A DNA stretch of 64,000 nt from Nocardia lijiangensis NBRC 108240 (GTDB taxonomy: Bacteria > Actinomycetota > Actinomycetes > Mycobacteriales > Mycobacteriaceae): positions 1 to 64,000 of the forward strand of contig NZ_BDBP01000045.1 in NCBI RefSeq assembly GCF_001613045.1. The letters are read 5' to 3'. Position 1 is the first letter of the stretch. Each line of letters begins with the position of its first letter. A program made the translations under genes and the position numbers. Positions 1 through 8,797 of the stretch are shown here, one piece after another. The notes under the pieces are model-generated. The model saw only the letters and a program-made list of their open reading frames with translations, was not told the origin of the DNA and made no database searches.

Positions 1-2424
1 GAGGACGAGCACGCCGAGGACGAGCCCGCCGAGGCCGCCGAGGGACCGGAAGCCGCGGAGCCGTCCGACGAGGGCGAGGCCGACGGCGAGACCGAGGAAT
101 CGGTGCCGGAGGGCGCGAGCCGCCGCCGCCGTCGCCGTCGGCGCCGCAAGGTCGGCGGTGAGGGCGGCGAGGCCGAGGCCGCCGACGACGACCCGCCGAA
201 CACCGTCGTGCACGAGCGCGAGCCGCGCACCAAGAGCCGCAGCCGGGCCGCTTCGGACGAGGTGCAGGGCATCACCGGCTCCACCCGCCTCGAGGCGAAG
301 CGTCAGCGTCGCCGCGACGGTCGTGAGGCCGGTCGCCGCCGCCCGCCGATCCTGACCGAGTCGGAGTTCCTGGCCCGCCGCGAGGCGGTCGACCGGGTGA
401 TGGTGGTGCGCGAGAAGTCCTACTCCGAACACCCGACCGCCACCCAGGTCGCGGTGCTCGAGGACAACATCCTCGTCGAGCACTTCGTCACCAACACCGG
501 CCAGGCCTCCATGGTCGGCAACGTCTACCTCGGCAAGGTGCAGAACGTGCTGCCCAGCATGGAGGCGGCGTTCGTCGACATCGGCCGTGGCCGCAACGGT
601 GTGCTGTACGCGGGCGAGGTGAACTGGGAGGCCGCCGGGCTCGGCGGCAAGGAGCGCAAGATCGAGCAGGCGCTCAAGCCCGGCGATCAGGTGCTCGTCC
701 AGGTCTCGAAGGACCCGGTCGGGCACAAGGGCGCCCGGCTGACCACCCAGATCAGCCTGGCAGGCCGCTTCCTGGTGTACGTGCCAGGCGGCACCTCCAC
801 CGGCATCAGCCGCAAGCTGCCCGACACCGAGCGCAAGCGCCTGAAGGAGATCCTGCGCGACATCGTGCCCGCCGACGCGGGCGTGATCATCCGCACCGCC
901 TCCGAGGGCGTCAGCGAGGCCGAGCTGGCCCGCGATGTGGAGCGGCTGCAGACCACCTGGCGTTCCATCGAGGAGCAGGCCAAGAAGGACGGCGGCGCGC
1001 CGAAGACGCTGTACGAGGAGCCCGATCTCCTGGTCAAGGTCATCCGCGACCTGTTCAACGAGGACTTCTCGAAGCTGGTCATCGAGGGCGACCGGGCGTG
1101 GAGCACGGTCGAGAACTACATCCGCACCGTCGCGCCGGATCTGCTCGCGCGGGTCGCCCGGCACGAGAACAACAACGTGGACGTGTTCGAGACCTTCCGC
1201 ATCGACGAGCAGTTGGCCAAGGCGCTCGATCGCAAGGTGTGGCTGCCCTCCGGCGGCACTCTGGTGATCGACCGCACCGAGGCCATGACCGTCATCGACG
1301 TGAACACCGGCAAGTTCACCGGTTCGGGCAACAGCAACTTGGAGGAGACCGTCACCAGGAACAACCTGGAGGCGGCCGAGGAGATCGTGCGCCAGATGCG
1401 GCTGCGCGACATCGGCGGCATGATCGTCGTCGACTTCATCGACATGGTGCTGGAGTCGAACCGCGATCTGGTGCTGCGCCGCCTGACCGAGGCGCTCGGC
1501 CGGGACCGCACCCGGCACCAGGTCTCCGAGGTGACCTCGCTCGGCCTGGTCCAGATGACCCGCAAGAAGCTGGGCACCGGACTGGTCGAGGCGTTCTCGT
1601 CGACCTGCGAGCACTGCCACGGCCGGGGCATCCTGGTGCACACCTACCCGGTGGAGCCGTCGTCCGCGGAGGAGACCGCGACCCGTCGCGAGAGCGGCTC
1701 GCGTCGCCGTCGCGGCCGGGACAAGGGCGCAGCCGCCGCGGCCGTCACCACCAACGGGACGCCGCAGCCGAGCGAGGCGGTCGAGGAAGAGGCCGCCGTC
1801 AAGCGGGCGCATCCGGTGGCGCTGGCCATGGCCGCGCACACCGCCCCGGAAGCCGAGACCGAGGAGGCCGCGGAGGCGATCGCCGAGGCGACCGAGGCCG
1901 AAGCGGTGGCGGCGAACGTTGCCGACGCCGTGGCCGCCGCGGAAGAGGCGCTGGCCGAGGAGGCCGCCGAGGTCGAGACGGTCGCCGGGGAGCCCGCCGA
2001 GGTCGAAACGGTGGCCGAGGAAGCCGCCGAAGCCGAGGCGGTGGCCGAAGAAGCCGCCGAGGCCGAGGCCGTCGTGACCGCAGCCGCCGAGACCGAGCGG
2101 GTTCCGGTGACCGAGGTCGCCGAGCCCGAGCCGGTGCGGGAGAAGGTGGCGGTCGCGGAGGCCGCTGTCGCCGCCTCCGACAGGTCGGTTGCCAACGGTG
2201 AACCGGAGCCCCGGCCGACAGGTCGCCGTCGGCGTGTGGCGCGTTCGGCGGCCGCGCCCGCGGCCGACAGCGCCGGAGCGGTGTTCGTGCTGTCCAGCAC
2301 CGACCAGGGCGCGCCCGCGGTCGACTATTCGCAGCCGGAGCCGGTCGAACTGCCGCAGCGCGGGCGTCCGCGGCGCAGGGCCGTCGGCCGTCCCGCCGGC
2401 CCGCCGGTCGATACGCCCAGCTGA
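1..2424 (+). CDS. rne: Ribonuclease E/G, 5' end cut by window
   Basis: This endoribonuclease acts in rRNA and mRNA processing and decay. The frame is open from base 1, so the start codon lies outside the window. The visible order is an acidic and arginine-rich N-terminal extension (residues 1-140 of the visible part), an S1 RNA-binding domain (about 165-255, from GNVYLGKVQNVLPSMEAAFV), and the catalytic DNase-I-like domain with the two metal-binding aspartates in VIDVNTG (about 433) and VVDFIDM (about 478). The zinc-link motif CEHCHGRG is at about 535. The C-terminal tail (about 550-807) is low-complexity Ala/Glu, with repeats of the type EEAAEAEAVA, ending in arginine clusters. Such tails are the usual RNA and protein scaffold in actinobacterial RNase E. 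It precedes rplU, as in mycobacteria. Confidence 0.95.
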   Translation, partial: EDEHAEDEPAEAAEGPEAAEPSDEGEADGETEESVPEGASRRRRRRRRRKVGGEGGEAEAADDDPPNTVVHEREPRTKSRSRAASDEVQGITGSTRLEAKRQRRRDGREAGRRRPPILTESEFLARREAVDRVMVVREKSYSEHPTATQVAVLEDNILVEHFVTNTGQASMVGNVYLGKVQNVLPSMEAAFVDIGRGRNGVLYAGEVNWEAAGLGGKERKIEQALKPGDQVLVQVSKDPVGHKGARLTTQISLAGRFLVYVPGGTSTGISRKLPDTERKRLKEILRDIVPADAGVIIRTASEGVSEAELARDVERLQTTWRSIEEQAKKDGGAPKTLYEEPDLLVKVIRDLFNEDFSKLVIEGDRAWSTVENYIRTVAPDLLARVARHENNNVDVFETFRIDEQLAKALDRKVWLPSGGTLVIDRTEAMTVIDVNTGKFTGSGNSNLEETVTRNNLEAAEEIVRQMRLRDIGGMIVVDFIDMVLESNRDLVLRRLTEALGRDRTRHQVSEVTSLGLVQMTRKKLGTGLVEAFSSTCEHCHGRGILVHTYPVEPSSAEETATRRESGSRRRRGRDKGAAAAAVTTNGTPQPSEAVEEEAAVKRAHPVALAMAAHTAPEAETEEAAEAIAEATEAEAVAANVADAVAAAEEALAEEAAEVETVAGEPAEVETVAEEAAEAEAVAEEAAEAEAVVTAAAETERVPVTEVAEPEPVREKVAVAEAAVAASDRSVANGEPEPRPTGRRRRVARSAAAPAADSAGAVFVLSSTDQGAPAVDYSQPEPVELPQRGRPRRRAVGRPAGPPVDTPS

Positions 2425-2436
2425 GTGCATCGTGGC

Positions 2437-2477
2437 GATTCGGCCGGTCGAACCCGAGAGGGGCGGCCGGCCGAATC
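2437..2477 (+). terminator. Hairpin after RNase E/G gene
   Basis: An 11-bp perfect stem (GATTCGGCCGG at 2437-2447 with its complement at 2467-2477) and a 19-nt loop start 13 nt after the RNase stop codon. There is no T-run, so this may be a weak or factor-assisted terminator. Confidence 0.45.
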
Positions 2478-2547
2478 CGTTCCGGCGTCGAACAGCTCGG
2501 TGAAAACCGCGCGTGACAGGGTTGCCGAGCGAGTGCCAGCCGTCGAA

Positions 2548-2577
2548 TTGGGTCGTAGGCCGGGGCTCTGGTAGCCT
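2548..2577 (+). promoter_or_regulatory. Candidate promoter of the rplU-rpmA leader
   Basis: A TTGGGT box (2548-2553) is separated by 18 nt from TAGCCT (2572-2577), fitting the loose actinobacterial TTGnnn/TAnnnT pattern. Transcription would start near 2584 and leave a leader of about 137 nt before rplU. That leader contains a 7-bp hairpin (ACTCACG 2658-2664 with CGTGAGT 2678-2684). No known riboswitch was recognised. The stretch 2425-2721 otherwise holds no convincing gene. Confidence 0.4.
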
Positions 2578-2721
2578 TGGACGGTCGCTGCCTGGCGATG
2601 CGCCCGAAGCTGCAGACGCAGCGAGGTTTGCGCCCCGTGCGGCAACAAGCCAAGACAACTCACGTCGCGACCTGTGGCGTGAGTGAAGCACGAGAAGACA
2701 TCGAGTGGAGGAAGCCGACCG

Positions 2722-3033
2722 ATGGCAACGTACGCGATCGTCAAGACCGGCGGAAAGCAGTACAAGGTCGCGGTCGGTGACCTGGTGAAGGTCGAAAAGA
2801 TCGAGGGTGCGCCGGGTGCCGCCGTCGAGCTCTCGCCCGTCCTCGTGGTGGACGGCGCCGAACTGACCACCGACGCGGCCAAGCTGGCCGAGCGTTCGGT
2901 GACCGCGGAGCTGGTCGAGCAGACCAAGGGCCCCAAGATCCGCATCCACAAGTTCAAGAACAAGACCGGCTACCACAAGCGCCAGGGTCACCGTCAGCCG
3001 CTGACGGTCCTGAAGGTCACCGGCATCAAGTAA
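2722..3033 (+). CDS. rplU: 50S ribosomal protein L21
   Basis: Structural protein of the large ribosomal subunit that binds 23S rRNA. The 103-residue product has the normal family length. It begins with the conserved TYAIVKTGGKQYKV and contains KIRIHKFKNKTGYHKRQGHR, the typical basic L21 C-terminal loop. The start at 2722 is chosen because it gives the canonical N-terminus and has GTGGAGGAAG 9-16 nt upstream. An in-frame start at 2683 would add 13 unrelated residues. rpmA follows after 22 nt and both are surely co-transcribed. Confidence 0.98.
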   Translation: MATYAIVKTGGKQYKVAVGDLVKVEKIEGAPGAAVELSPVLVVDGAELTTDAAKLAERSVTAELVEQTKGPKIRIHKFKNKTGYHKRQGHRQPLTVLKVTGIK

Positions 3034-3055
3034 GACATCCCGAGGAGACTCAGCT

Positions 3056-3322
3056 ATGGCACACAAGAAGGGCGCGTCCAGCTCCCGGAACGGACGCGAT
3101 TCCAACGCCCAGCGACTCGGCGTCAAGCGCTTCGGCGGCCAGTCCGTCAAAGCAGGCGAGATCCTGGTGCGTCAGCGTGGTACCCACTTCCACCCCGGCG
3201 TGAACGTCGGTCGCGGCGGTGACGACACCCTGTTCGCTCTCGAGGCGGGCGCGGTCCAGTTCGGCACCAAGCGTGGCCGCAAGACCGTCAACATCGTCGT
3301 CCCGGAACCGGTTCAGGCCTGA
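3056..3322 (+). CDS. rpmA: 50S ribosomal protein L27
   Basis: Large-subunit protein near the peptidyl-transferase centre. The 88-residue product starts MAHKKGASSSRNGRDS and carries the conserved segment RLGVKRFGGQ. CGAGGAG lies 8 nt upstream of the ATG. The N-terminus begins directly with the mature AHKKG sequence, so it lacks the cleavable extension found in Firmicutes. A strong terminator follows 27 nt after the stop. Confidence 0.98.
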   Translation: MAHKKGASSSRNGRDSNAQRLGVKRFGGQSVKAGEILVRQRGTHFHPGVNVGRGGDDTLFALEAGAVQFGTKRGRKTVNIVVPEPVQA

Positions 3323-3348
3323 CCGCCTAGCCGATCCAGACAAAGCCG

Positions 3349-3382
3349 AGCGGGTCAGGGTATGTCACCCTGACCCGCTTTT
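3349..3382 (+). terminator. Rho-independent terminator after rpmA
   Basis: A perfect 13-bp stem (AGCGGGTCAGGGT 3349-3361 paired with 3367-3379), a 5-nt loop ATGTC and a short TTT run. It ends the rplU-rpmA unit and separates it from obg. Confidence 0.85.
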
Positions 3383-3464
3383 CGCGTTCTCGTGGCGGCA
3401 GCCGCCGGGGAATCAGCGCGAGCCCTCGAAGAACGACCAGCCCAGAAGGAGGATGATTCGACCC

Positions 3465-4925
3465 ATGTCGAAATTCATCGACCGTGTCGTGCTGCACGTG
3501 CGTGCCGGGAAGGGCGGTCATGGGTGCGCGTCGGTGCACCGCGAGAAGTTCAAGCCGCTCGGCGGACCGGACGGCGGCAACGGCGGCAACGGCGGCGACG
3601 TCATCCTCGAGGTCGACGCGAACGTGCACACCCTGCTGGACTTCCACTTCCATCCGCACGCCAAGGCGGGCAGCGGCAAGCCGGGCGAGGGCGGCAACCG
3701 GGACGGCAAGACCGGCGGCGACCTGCTGCTGAAGGTGCCGGACGGCACCGTCGTACTGGGCAAGGACGGCGAGATCATGGCCGACCTGGTCGGCGCGGGC
3801 AACCGCTACGTCGCCGCGCGCGGCGGACGCGGCGGTCTCGGTAACGCGTCGCTGGCCTCGAAGGCGCGCAAGGCGCCCGGCTTCGCGCTGCTCGGCGAGG
3901 AGGGCGAGGAACGCGATCTCGTTCTGGAGCTCAAGTCGGTCGCCGACGTCGGTCTGGTCGGCTTCCCGTCGGCGGGCAAGTCCTCGCTGGTCTCGGTGCT
4001 CTCCGCGGCCAAGCCGAAGATCGCCGACTACCCGTTCACCACACTCGTGCCCAACCTCGGCGTGGTGGCCAGCGGTGACACCACCTTCACCATCGCCGAC
4101 GTGCCCGGCCTGATTCCCGGCGCCAGCGAGGGCCGCGGCCTCGGCCTGGACTTCCTGCGCCACCTGGAGCGCTGCGCGGTGCTCGCGCACGTCGTCGACT
4201 GCGCGACCCTCGAACCCGGCCGCGACCCCGTCTCCGACGTCGACGCCCTCGAGGCCGAGCTGGCCGCGTACAAGCCCGCGCTCGCCGCCGACGCCGGTCT
4301 CGGTGACCTGGCCGATCGCCCCCGCGTGGTGATCCTCAACAAGACCGACGTCCCCGACGGCGCCGAGCTGGCCGAGATGGTAGCGGCCGAGTTCACCGAA
4401 CGCGGCTGGCCGGTCTTCGAGATCTCCGCCGTGAGCCGAGCGGGCTTGCGCCCCTTGACTTTCGCGCTCGCCGACCTGGTCCGCGAATACCGCGAGGCGC
4501 ACCCGAAGGCCGCGCCGAAGCGTGCGGTGATCCGGCCGATCGCGGTGGACGAGTCCGGCTTCAGCGTCATCGCCGACCCGGAGGAGCCGGGCGGCTTCAT
4601 CGTGCGCGGCTCGCGCCCGGAGCGGTGGGTGCGCCAGACCCAGTTCGACAACGACGAGGCCGTCGGCTACCTGGCCGACCGGCTGGCCCGCCTCGGCGTC
4701 GAGGAGGAGCTGGTGCGCCTCGGGGCCGAACCGGGTGCACCGGTCACCATCGGCGATGTCAGCTTCGACTGGGAGCCGCAGATCTCGGCGGGCATCGACC
4801 GGGTGCCCACCGGTCGCGGCACCGACGTTCGTTTGGAGCAGACCGACCGGGTCGGCGCCGCCGAGCGCAAGCACGCCTCGCGCGTGCGCCGCGGCCTGGT
4901 CGCCGAGGACGAAGACGAGTCGTGA
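3465..4925 (+). CDS. obg: GTPase Obg (CgtA)
   Basis: Essential ribosome-assembly and stress GTPase. The 486-residue product has the glycine-rich Obg fold (1-160, with many GG turns such as GPDGGNGGNGGD). The G domain follows, with P-loop GFPSAGKSS (about 165-173), G3 DVPGLIPGASEG and G4 NKTD. The C-terminal OCT domain and a basic tail come last. The ATG at 3465 is preferred because AGAAGGAGG sits 12 nt upstream. An ATG at 3453 abuts that ribosome-binding site and is less likely. The order rpmA-obg-proB is the standard actinobacterial arrangement. Confidence 0.97.
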   Translation: MSKFIDRVVLHVRAGKGGHGCASVHREKFKPLGGPDGGNGGNGGDVILEVDANVHTLLDFHFHPHAKAGSGKPGEGGNRDGKTGGDLLLKVPDGTVVLGKDGEIMADLVGAGNRYVAARGGRGGLGNASLASKARKAPGFALLGEEGEERDLVLELKSVADVGLVGFPSAGKSSLVSVLSAAKPKIADYPFTTLVPNLGVVASGDTTFTIADVPGLIPGASEGRGLGLDFLRHLERCAVLAHVVDCATLEPGRDPVSDVDALEAELAAYKPALAADAGLGDLADRPRVVILNKTDVPDGAELAEMVAAEFTERGWPVFEISAVSRAGLRPLTFALADLVREYREAHPKAAPKRAVIRPIAVDESGFSVIADPEEPGGFIVRGSRPERWVRQTQFDNDEAVGYLADRLARLGVEEELVRLGAEPGAPVTIGDVSFDWEPQISAGIDRVPTGRGTDVRLEQTDRVGAAERKHASRVRRGLVAEDEDES

Positions 4926-4931
4926 AAACGA

Positions 4932-4965
4932 CCGCCGCCGAACGGTTTCGAACGTCCGGCGGCGG
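4932..4965 (+). terminator. Hairpin between obg and proB
   Basis: A 9-bp perfect GC stem (CCGCCGCCG 4932-4940 with CGGCGGCGG 4957-4965) starts 6 nt after the obg stop. No T-run follows, so termination may be partial and proB could still receive read-through. Confidence 0.4.
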
Positions 4966-5030
4966 ATCGGGTGGATGACCGGCGTGGCCGGTCGGACAGC
5001 ACATTCGGTTGCGGTACAGGGAGTTCAGTT

Positions 5031-6179
5031 GTGACGCAGGTGAATTCGGAGCTAGCGGACGCGGTGTCGCCCGGCGGGCTCAGTGAGGCGCGGCAGGCGA
5101 TCGCCTCGGCGCGCAGTGTCGTGGTGAAGATCGGCTCGTCGGCCTTGACCAGCCTGAAGGGCGGTCTGGACACGACACGGCTGGACCGCCTCGCCGACGC
5201 CGTCGAGGCCCGCATGCGCGCGGGTTCGGACGTCGTCGTCGTCTCTTCCGGCGCCATCGGCGCGGGTATCGCTCCGCTCGGATTGTCCAGCCGCCCAAGG
5301 GATCTGGCGACCAAGCAGGCGGCGGCGAGTGTCGGCCAGCTGGCGCTGGCGCACGCGTGGGGCACCTCCTTCGCCCGCTACGGCCGCACCGTCGGCCAGG
5401 TGCTGCTCAGCGCCGACGACTTCTCCCGCCGCGAGCACCATCGCAACGCCCAGCGCACCCTGGACCGGCTGCGTTCGCTCGGCGCGGTCGCGGTGGTGAA
5501 CGAGAACGACACGGTCGCCACCGAAGAGATCCGGTTCGGCGACAACGACCGGCTCGCGGCCCTCGTCGCGCACCTGGTCGGCGCCGACGCCCTGATCCTG
5601 CTCTCCGACGTGGAGGGCCTCTACGACGGCGATCCGCGCAAGGGCGCGGCCAAGTTCATCCCCGAGGTCCGCAGCAGCGCCGATCTGGACGGCGTCATTG
5701 CGGGCAGCGGCGGCGCGCTCGGTACCGGCGGCATGGCCTCCAAGCTCTCCGCTGCGCGACTGGCCGCCGACGCAGGCGTCCCCGTCCTGCTCGCCGCCGC
5801 CGAGGAAGCCGCCACCGCGCTCGCCTCCGGCACCGTCGGCACCGCCTTCGCCGCGCGCCCGGTCCGCCTGTCGGCCCGCAAGTTCTGGGTCCGCCACGCG
5901 GCCGACAGCCGCGGCGCCCTCGTCCTCGACGACGGCGCCGTGCAGGCCGTCGCCCACCGCCGCCGCTCCCTGCTCGCCGCGGGCATCACCGCCGTCCGCG
6001 GCCGCTTCTACGGCGGCGACGTGGTCGACCTCCTCTCGACCGATCACCGCCTCATCGCCCGCGGCGTTGTCGAATACGACAGCACCGAACTGTCCACCAT
6101 GCTCGGCCGCTCCACCACCGAACTCCCGGACACCATGCAGCGCCCGGTAATCCACGCCGACGACCTGGTCAAAACCTGA
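5031..6179 (+). CDS. proB: Glutamate 5-kinase
   Basis: Catalyses ATP-dependent phosphorylation of glutamate, the first step of proline synthesis. The 382-residue product is slightly longer than the E. coli enzyme. It shows the amino-acid kinase motifs VVVKIGSSALT (about 28), VVSSGAIGAG and NENDTVATEEIRFGDNDRLAA, plus GTGGMASKLSAA. A C-terminal PUA domain (about 285-375) follows. The GTG at 5031 is preferred over an upstream in-frame codon at 4971 because of the purine-rich CAGGGAG 8-14 nt upstream. In many relatives proA is close by. Here proA lies 38.8 kb downstream, with the accessory region between. Confidence 0.96.
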   Translation: MTQVNSELADAVSPGGLSEARQAIASARSVVVKIGSSALTSLKGGLDTTRLDRLADAVEARMRAGSDVVVVSSGAIGAGIAPLGLSSRPRDLATKQAAASVGQLALAHAWGTSFARYGRTVGQVLLSADDFSRREHHRNAQRTLDRLRSLGAVAVVNENDTVATEEIRFGDNDRLAALVAHLVGADALILLSDVEGLYDGDPRKGAAKFIPEVRSSADLDGVIAGSGGALGTGGMASKLSAARLAADAGVPVLLAAAEEAATALASGTVGTAFAARPVRLSARKFWVRHAADSRGALVLDDGAVQAVAHRRRSLLAAGITAVRGRFYGGDVVDLLSTDHRLIARGVVEYDSTELSTMLGRSTTELPDTMQRPVIHADDLVKT

Positions 6180-6212
6180 ACCCGCTCCCCACCCCATCAA
6201 CCAACCTGCCGT

Positions 6213-6403
6213 TCCACACACGGCGTGTACCCCTCACACCTCCACCGGCTGTGTGACGCGTACGAGCGCTATGTGGCGACGATCCGAAACCGCGCGCCGC
6301 GCCGCCAGTGCCACGTGCACTTCGCATACCGTGTGTCCTCCTCGCAGAGGTTGTAGCGTCTGCGAGGAGTGTGAAGGGTCTGCGACGACTCGCTGGGGTG
6401 GAG
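6213..6403. repeat. Direct repeat copy 1 (~190 bp)
   Basis: Shares long blocks with 6829-7024, for example GTACCCCTCACACCT, GCCACGTGCACTTCGCATA and GAGGAGTGTGAAGGGTCTGC. It contains an 11-bp hairpin (CTCCTCGCAGA 6338-6348 with 6359-6369, 10-nt loop). Copy 2 keeps 9 bp of the same stem, so the hairpin probably matters, perhaps as a terminator for the minus-strand operon. Confidence 0.8.
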
Positions 6404-6739
6404 CCCTGGGTTCCGGGTGTCCCGGATGGGGTCGGAGGCTGGTTCCGGTCGCGGCTTCGCGCCTAGGAGCAAGCCGGACTGCGGCTCACTCGGCTCCTCG
6501 CCGAGTCGTGTAAAGCACTGGGCCGCAGCATTTCTCGATGCATTGCGCCCCCGCTGTGTCCGCATCGACGACAGGCGGCCACTCTCCCGAACACAGCGGT
6601 TGGTCTGCACCGCACATTGCCAAGCGCGGTGCCGGGCCGTAGTCGAGTCGTGCCCCTCGCACCGGGTGTAGGAGGGTACGAGCGCGGTGCAGGGGCCGCC
6701 AAGTCCCGCGTGGGGTGGCGCGGGCTGGGTGGTTGCCGG

Positions 6740-6828
6740 CCGTGTCGGATCGAGTTACCACGCCGGGTTGGTCGGTGTGGGAGGAGCTTTGGTTCGGAGC
6801 CGCCGGGATTGGGCCCGCACCCGGCCGT
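6740..6828 (-). pseudogene. Decayed copy of the PPE-like gene's 3' end
   Basis: Read on the minus strand, this segment encodes GPIPAAPNQSSSHTDQPGVV. That is a near copy of the C-terminus of the PPE-like protein ending at 7041, which has GPIPEAQNQGSSHTDQPGVV. The frame runs on without the matching stop and no start or N-terminal part is present. It therefore looks like a leftover of a tandem duplication that also copied the 3' flanking repeat. Confidence 0.6.
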
Positions 6829-7024
6829 CCCACACACCGCGCGTACCCCTCACACCTTCACCTGCTGTGTGACGCGTACAAGCGGTGTGTGGCAACGATC
6901 CGAACCCGCGGGCATCACAGCGCCACCAGTGCCACGTGCACTTCGCATATCGTTTGTCCTCCTCGCAGGGGTTGTGGCGTGTGCGAGGAGTGTGAAGGGT
7001 CTGCGACGACTCTCTGGGGTGGAG
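6829..7024. repeat. Direct repeat copy 2 (~195 bp)
   Basis: Second copy of the 6213-6403 repeat, lying 17 nt downstream of the PPE-like stop codon on the minus strand. The hairpin is retained as CTCCTCGCA/TGCGAGGAG with a longer loop. Sequence differences are spread along the copy, so the duplication is not recent. Confidence 0.8.
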
Positions 7025-7040
7025 AGTGTCGGTTCGGGGG

Positions 7041-8321
7041 TTAGCTGGGTGTGCCGGATTGGGGTACCACGCCGGGTTGGTCGGTGTGGGAGGAGCCTTG
7101 GTTCTGGGCCTCCGGGATGGGGCCTGTGACGCCGGGCTGGCCGCCCGGGTCGGGGAGTGGCTGGGTCTCGCCGTAGTGCGGAGCCGGTTCCGGTTCCGGG
7201 GTCGGGGGCGGGGGCGCCTCCTGGGTGGGTGGTGGCGCGGGGATGTCCTGGGTTGGCGGGGGTGCCTGCTGGGTCGGCGGAGCGGGGGGCTCCTGGGTAG
7301 GCGGTGGTGCGTCCAGGGTGGGTGGTGGTGCCGGGTTCTCCTGGCTCGGTGGCGGAGCGTCTTGGGTGGGCGGAGGCGCTTGCTGGGTCGGCGGCGCCGG
7401 TGTCTCTTGGGCAGGGGGTGGCGCGTCCGGCGCTTGGGTTGGGGGCGGTGCCGGGGCTTCTTCGGTAGGCGGTGGGGTGTCCGAGGTCGGCGGCGCTTGG
7501 GCAGGTGGTGGCGCTGGAGTCTCCTCGGTAGGCGGTGGTGCGTCCAGGGTGGGCGGCGCCTGAGTGGTCGGCGGCGCGGGGGTTTCCTGGGTCGGCGGCG
7601 CGTCGGGGGTCGGAGACGGTGTCTGCGATTCCGGGGCCGATGGTTCGGGCACCGAATCGAGGGGCGGTTCCGATGGCGAATCCGCTCCCGGCGGAACGCT
7701 TTCCGATCCGCGCGGCGTCTCCGTCCCGTACTCCGTCGACCCGTTCGGCGACTGCGGGATCATCCCGGCGTCCGGAACGGTCGGCAGCACAGGCGGTTCC
7801 GGCAGCGCGGGGACGCCGTTGCCCGCCATCGTGTAGGCGGGCTTGTACACCATGTTCATCGCGAGCACGGCTTCCTGCCGCAGCGCCTCCTGCGCCATCT
7901 GCGCGTCGATGACGTTCGCCGCCTCGAGCAGTTGTGCGATGGCGCCGATCGGCCCGGAACTGCCGGGCGGCACGACGGCCAGCTTGACCGCTTCGGCCGC
8001 GGCCGCCACGCCGCCGAGCCGCGCACCGACCTGACCCATGACGGCGCTGAGCTCGTCGACGGAGGCGGCGAAGCTGCGGGTGCTCGCGTAGGCGGCGTTC
8101 GCTGCGGCGCCTTCCCATTCCATGCCGTTCATGAGGCGGTCCACGCTGCCGCGAGTGAGCGGCATCGAGCTGGCCAGTGCGGCGGCGACCTCGAGCCAGG
8201 CGACCGAGGCGCGCAGGATCTCCCCGGCGTCGATCTGCTGGGCCTTGGCGTAGATCTCCTCGTGCGGCACCGACTCGAAGTGCTCCATCGAGTTGATGTA
8301 GGTGGGGTCGGTGCCTGTCAT
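7041..8321 (-). CDS. PPE-like type VII secretion protein, proline-rich
   Basis: The 426-residue product has a helical N-terminal half (1-190) with a W-x-G-type turn (MEWEGAAANAAY, about 67). A C-terminal half (about 200-410) follows with dozens of Pro-rich repeats such as PAPPTQQAPPPTQD. It is likely an ESX-secreted partner of the PE-like protein encoded just upstream. The ATG at 8321 overlaps the upstream stop as ATGA, indicating translational coupling. No classical PPE tripeptide or signal peptide is seen, so the call rests on fold pattern and the EspG neighbour. The extreme C-terminus has a decayed duplicate at 6740-6828. The repeat tail could be a surface or cell-wall spacer. Confidence 0.7.
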   Translation of the reverse strand: MTGTDPTYINSMEHFESVPHEEIYAKAQQIDAGEILRASVAWLEVAAALASSMPLTRGSVDRLMNGMEWEGAAANAAYASTRSFAASVDELSAVMGQVGARLGGVAAAAEAVKLAVVPPGSSGPIGAIAQLLEAANVIDAQMAQEALRQEAVLAMNMVYKPAYTMAGNGVPALPEPPVLPTVPDAGMIPQSPNGSTEYGTETPRGSESVPPGADSPSEPPLDSVPEPSAPESQTPSPTPDAPPTQETPAPPTTQAPPTLDAPPPTEETPAPPPAQAPPTSDTPPPTEEAPAPPPTQAPDAPPPAQETPAPPTQQAPPPTQDAPPPSQENPAPPPTLDAPPPTQEPPAPPTQQAPPPTQDIPAPPPTQEAPPPPTPEPEPAPHYGETQPLPDPGGQPGVTGPIPEAQNQGSSHTDQPGVVPQSGTPS

Positions 8322-8692
8322 CGGGGCAGCCTCGTTTCCACTGCGCGCAGCGCGGCCGCGTTGGCGGCGTCGGCTTCTTCGTAGAGTCCGGCGCTGATCA
8401 GGAACGCTTCCTTCATGCGGTAGGCGGCCTCGATGTAGTGGTCGAGCAATTCCGCCGCGTCGCGTGCCTTGTGCCCGAAACCGGCCTGTAGTTGCTGCGA
8501 GGAGACGAACCCGCCGAATCCCTGCAGGTCGGCTACGGATTCGAGCCGCTGCTGCAAGTAGATCAGCCGGTCGGCCTGATGGTCGTACATCTCGGCGCAC
8601 CGCCGCGCGGCGTCCGGATCGAACTTGACGGTGCCTGCCTGCGCTTCCTGCTTGAACCGCGCTATATCGGCTCGGCTGGTCTCGATCGTCAT
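8318..8692 (-). CDS. PE-like/ESX small helical protein with YxxxD signal
   Basis: The 124-residue, mostly alpha-helical product contains GLYEEADAAN near the C-terminus (about 105-114). It matches the type VII secretion motif YxxxD after a helical hairpin. It resembles PE/Esx-type substrates that pair with a PPE-like partner, here the overlapping downstream gene. The start at 8692 has a GGGGGTG purine run 5-11 nt upstream. A start at 8758 would add 22 residues of unlikely composition. It probably forms a heterodimer chaperoned by the EspG-like protein encoded upstream. Confidence 0.65.
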   Translation of the reverse strand: MTIETSRADIARFKQEAQAGTVKFDPDAARRCAEMYDHQADRLIYLQQRLESVADLQGFGGFVSSQQLQAGFGHKARDAAELLDHYIEAAYRMKEAFLISAGLYEEADAANAAALRAVETRLPR

Positions 8693-8797
8693 GCGCACCC
8701 CCGGGGATCGGTCGGTCCGCTTCAGCCTAATGGTTGCGGCCGGGCGGAGTCCGCCCAAAGCCCGCGTGTGGCCGCAGCGATGGCGGAGGTACGCCGC

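Larger units (their letters stand above)
6180..7040. other. Gene-poor 861-bp region with duplicated blocks
   Basis: No credible coding region was found. The stretch holds two copies of a ~190-bp repeat (6213-6403 and 6829-7024), a decayed copy of the adjacent gene's 3' end (6740-6828), and a unique segment (6404-6739). The unique segment contains a small hairpin ACTCGGC-TCCTC-GCCGAGT near 6489-6507. All open frames here are short and unlike known proteins. Confidence 0.7.

Noticed and set aside
2577..2780. 67-codon frame before rplU
   Set aside because: It overlaps the rplU start in another frame and has no similarity or ribosome-binding site; it is part of the leader.
6470..6530. tRNA-like or small RNA hairpin region
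   Set aside because: One 7-bp hairpin is present but no cloverleaf, anticodon arm or TpsiC arm could be built.
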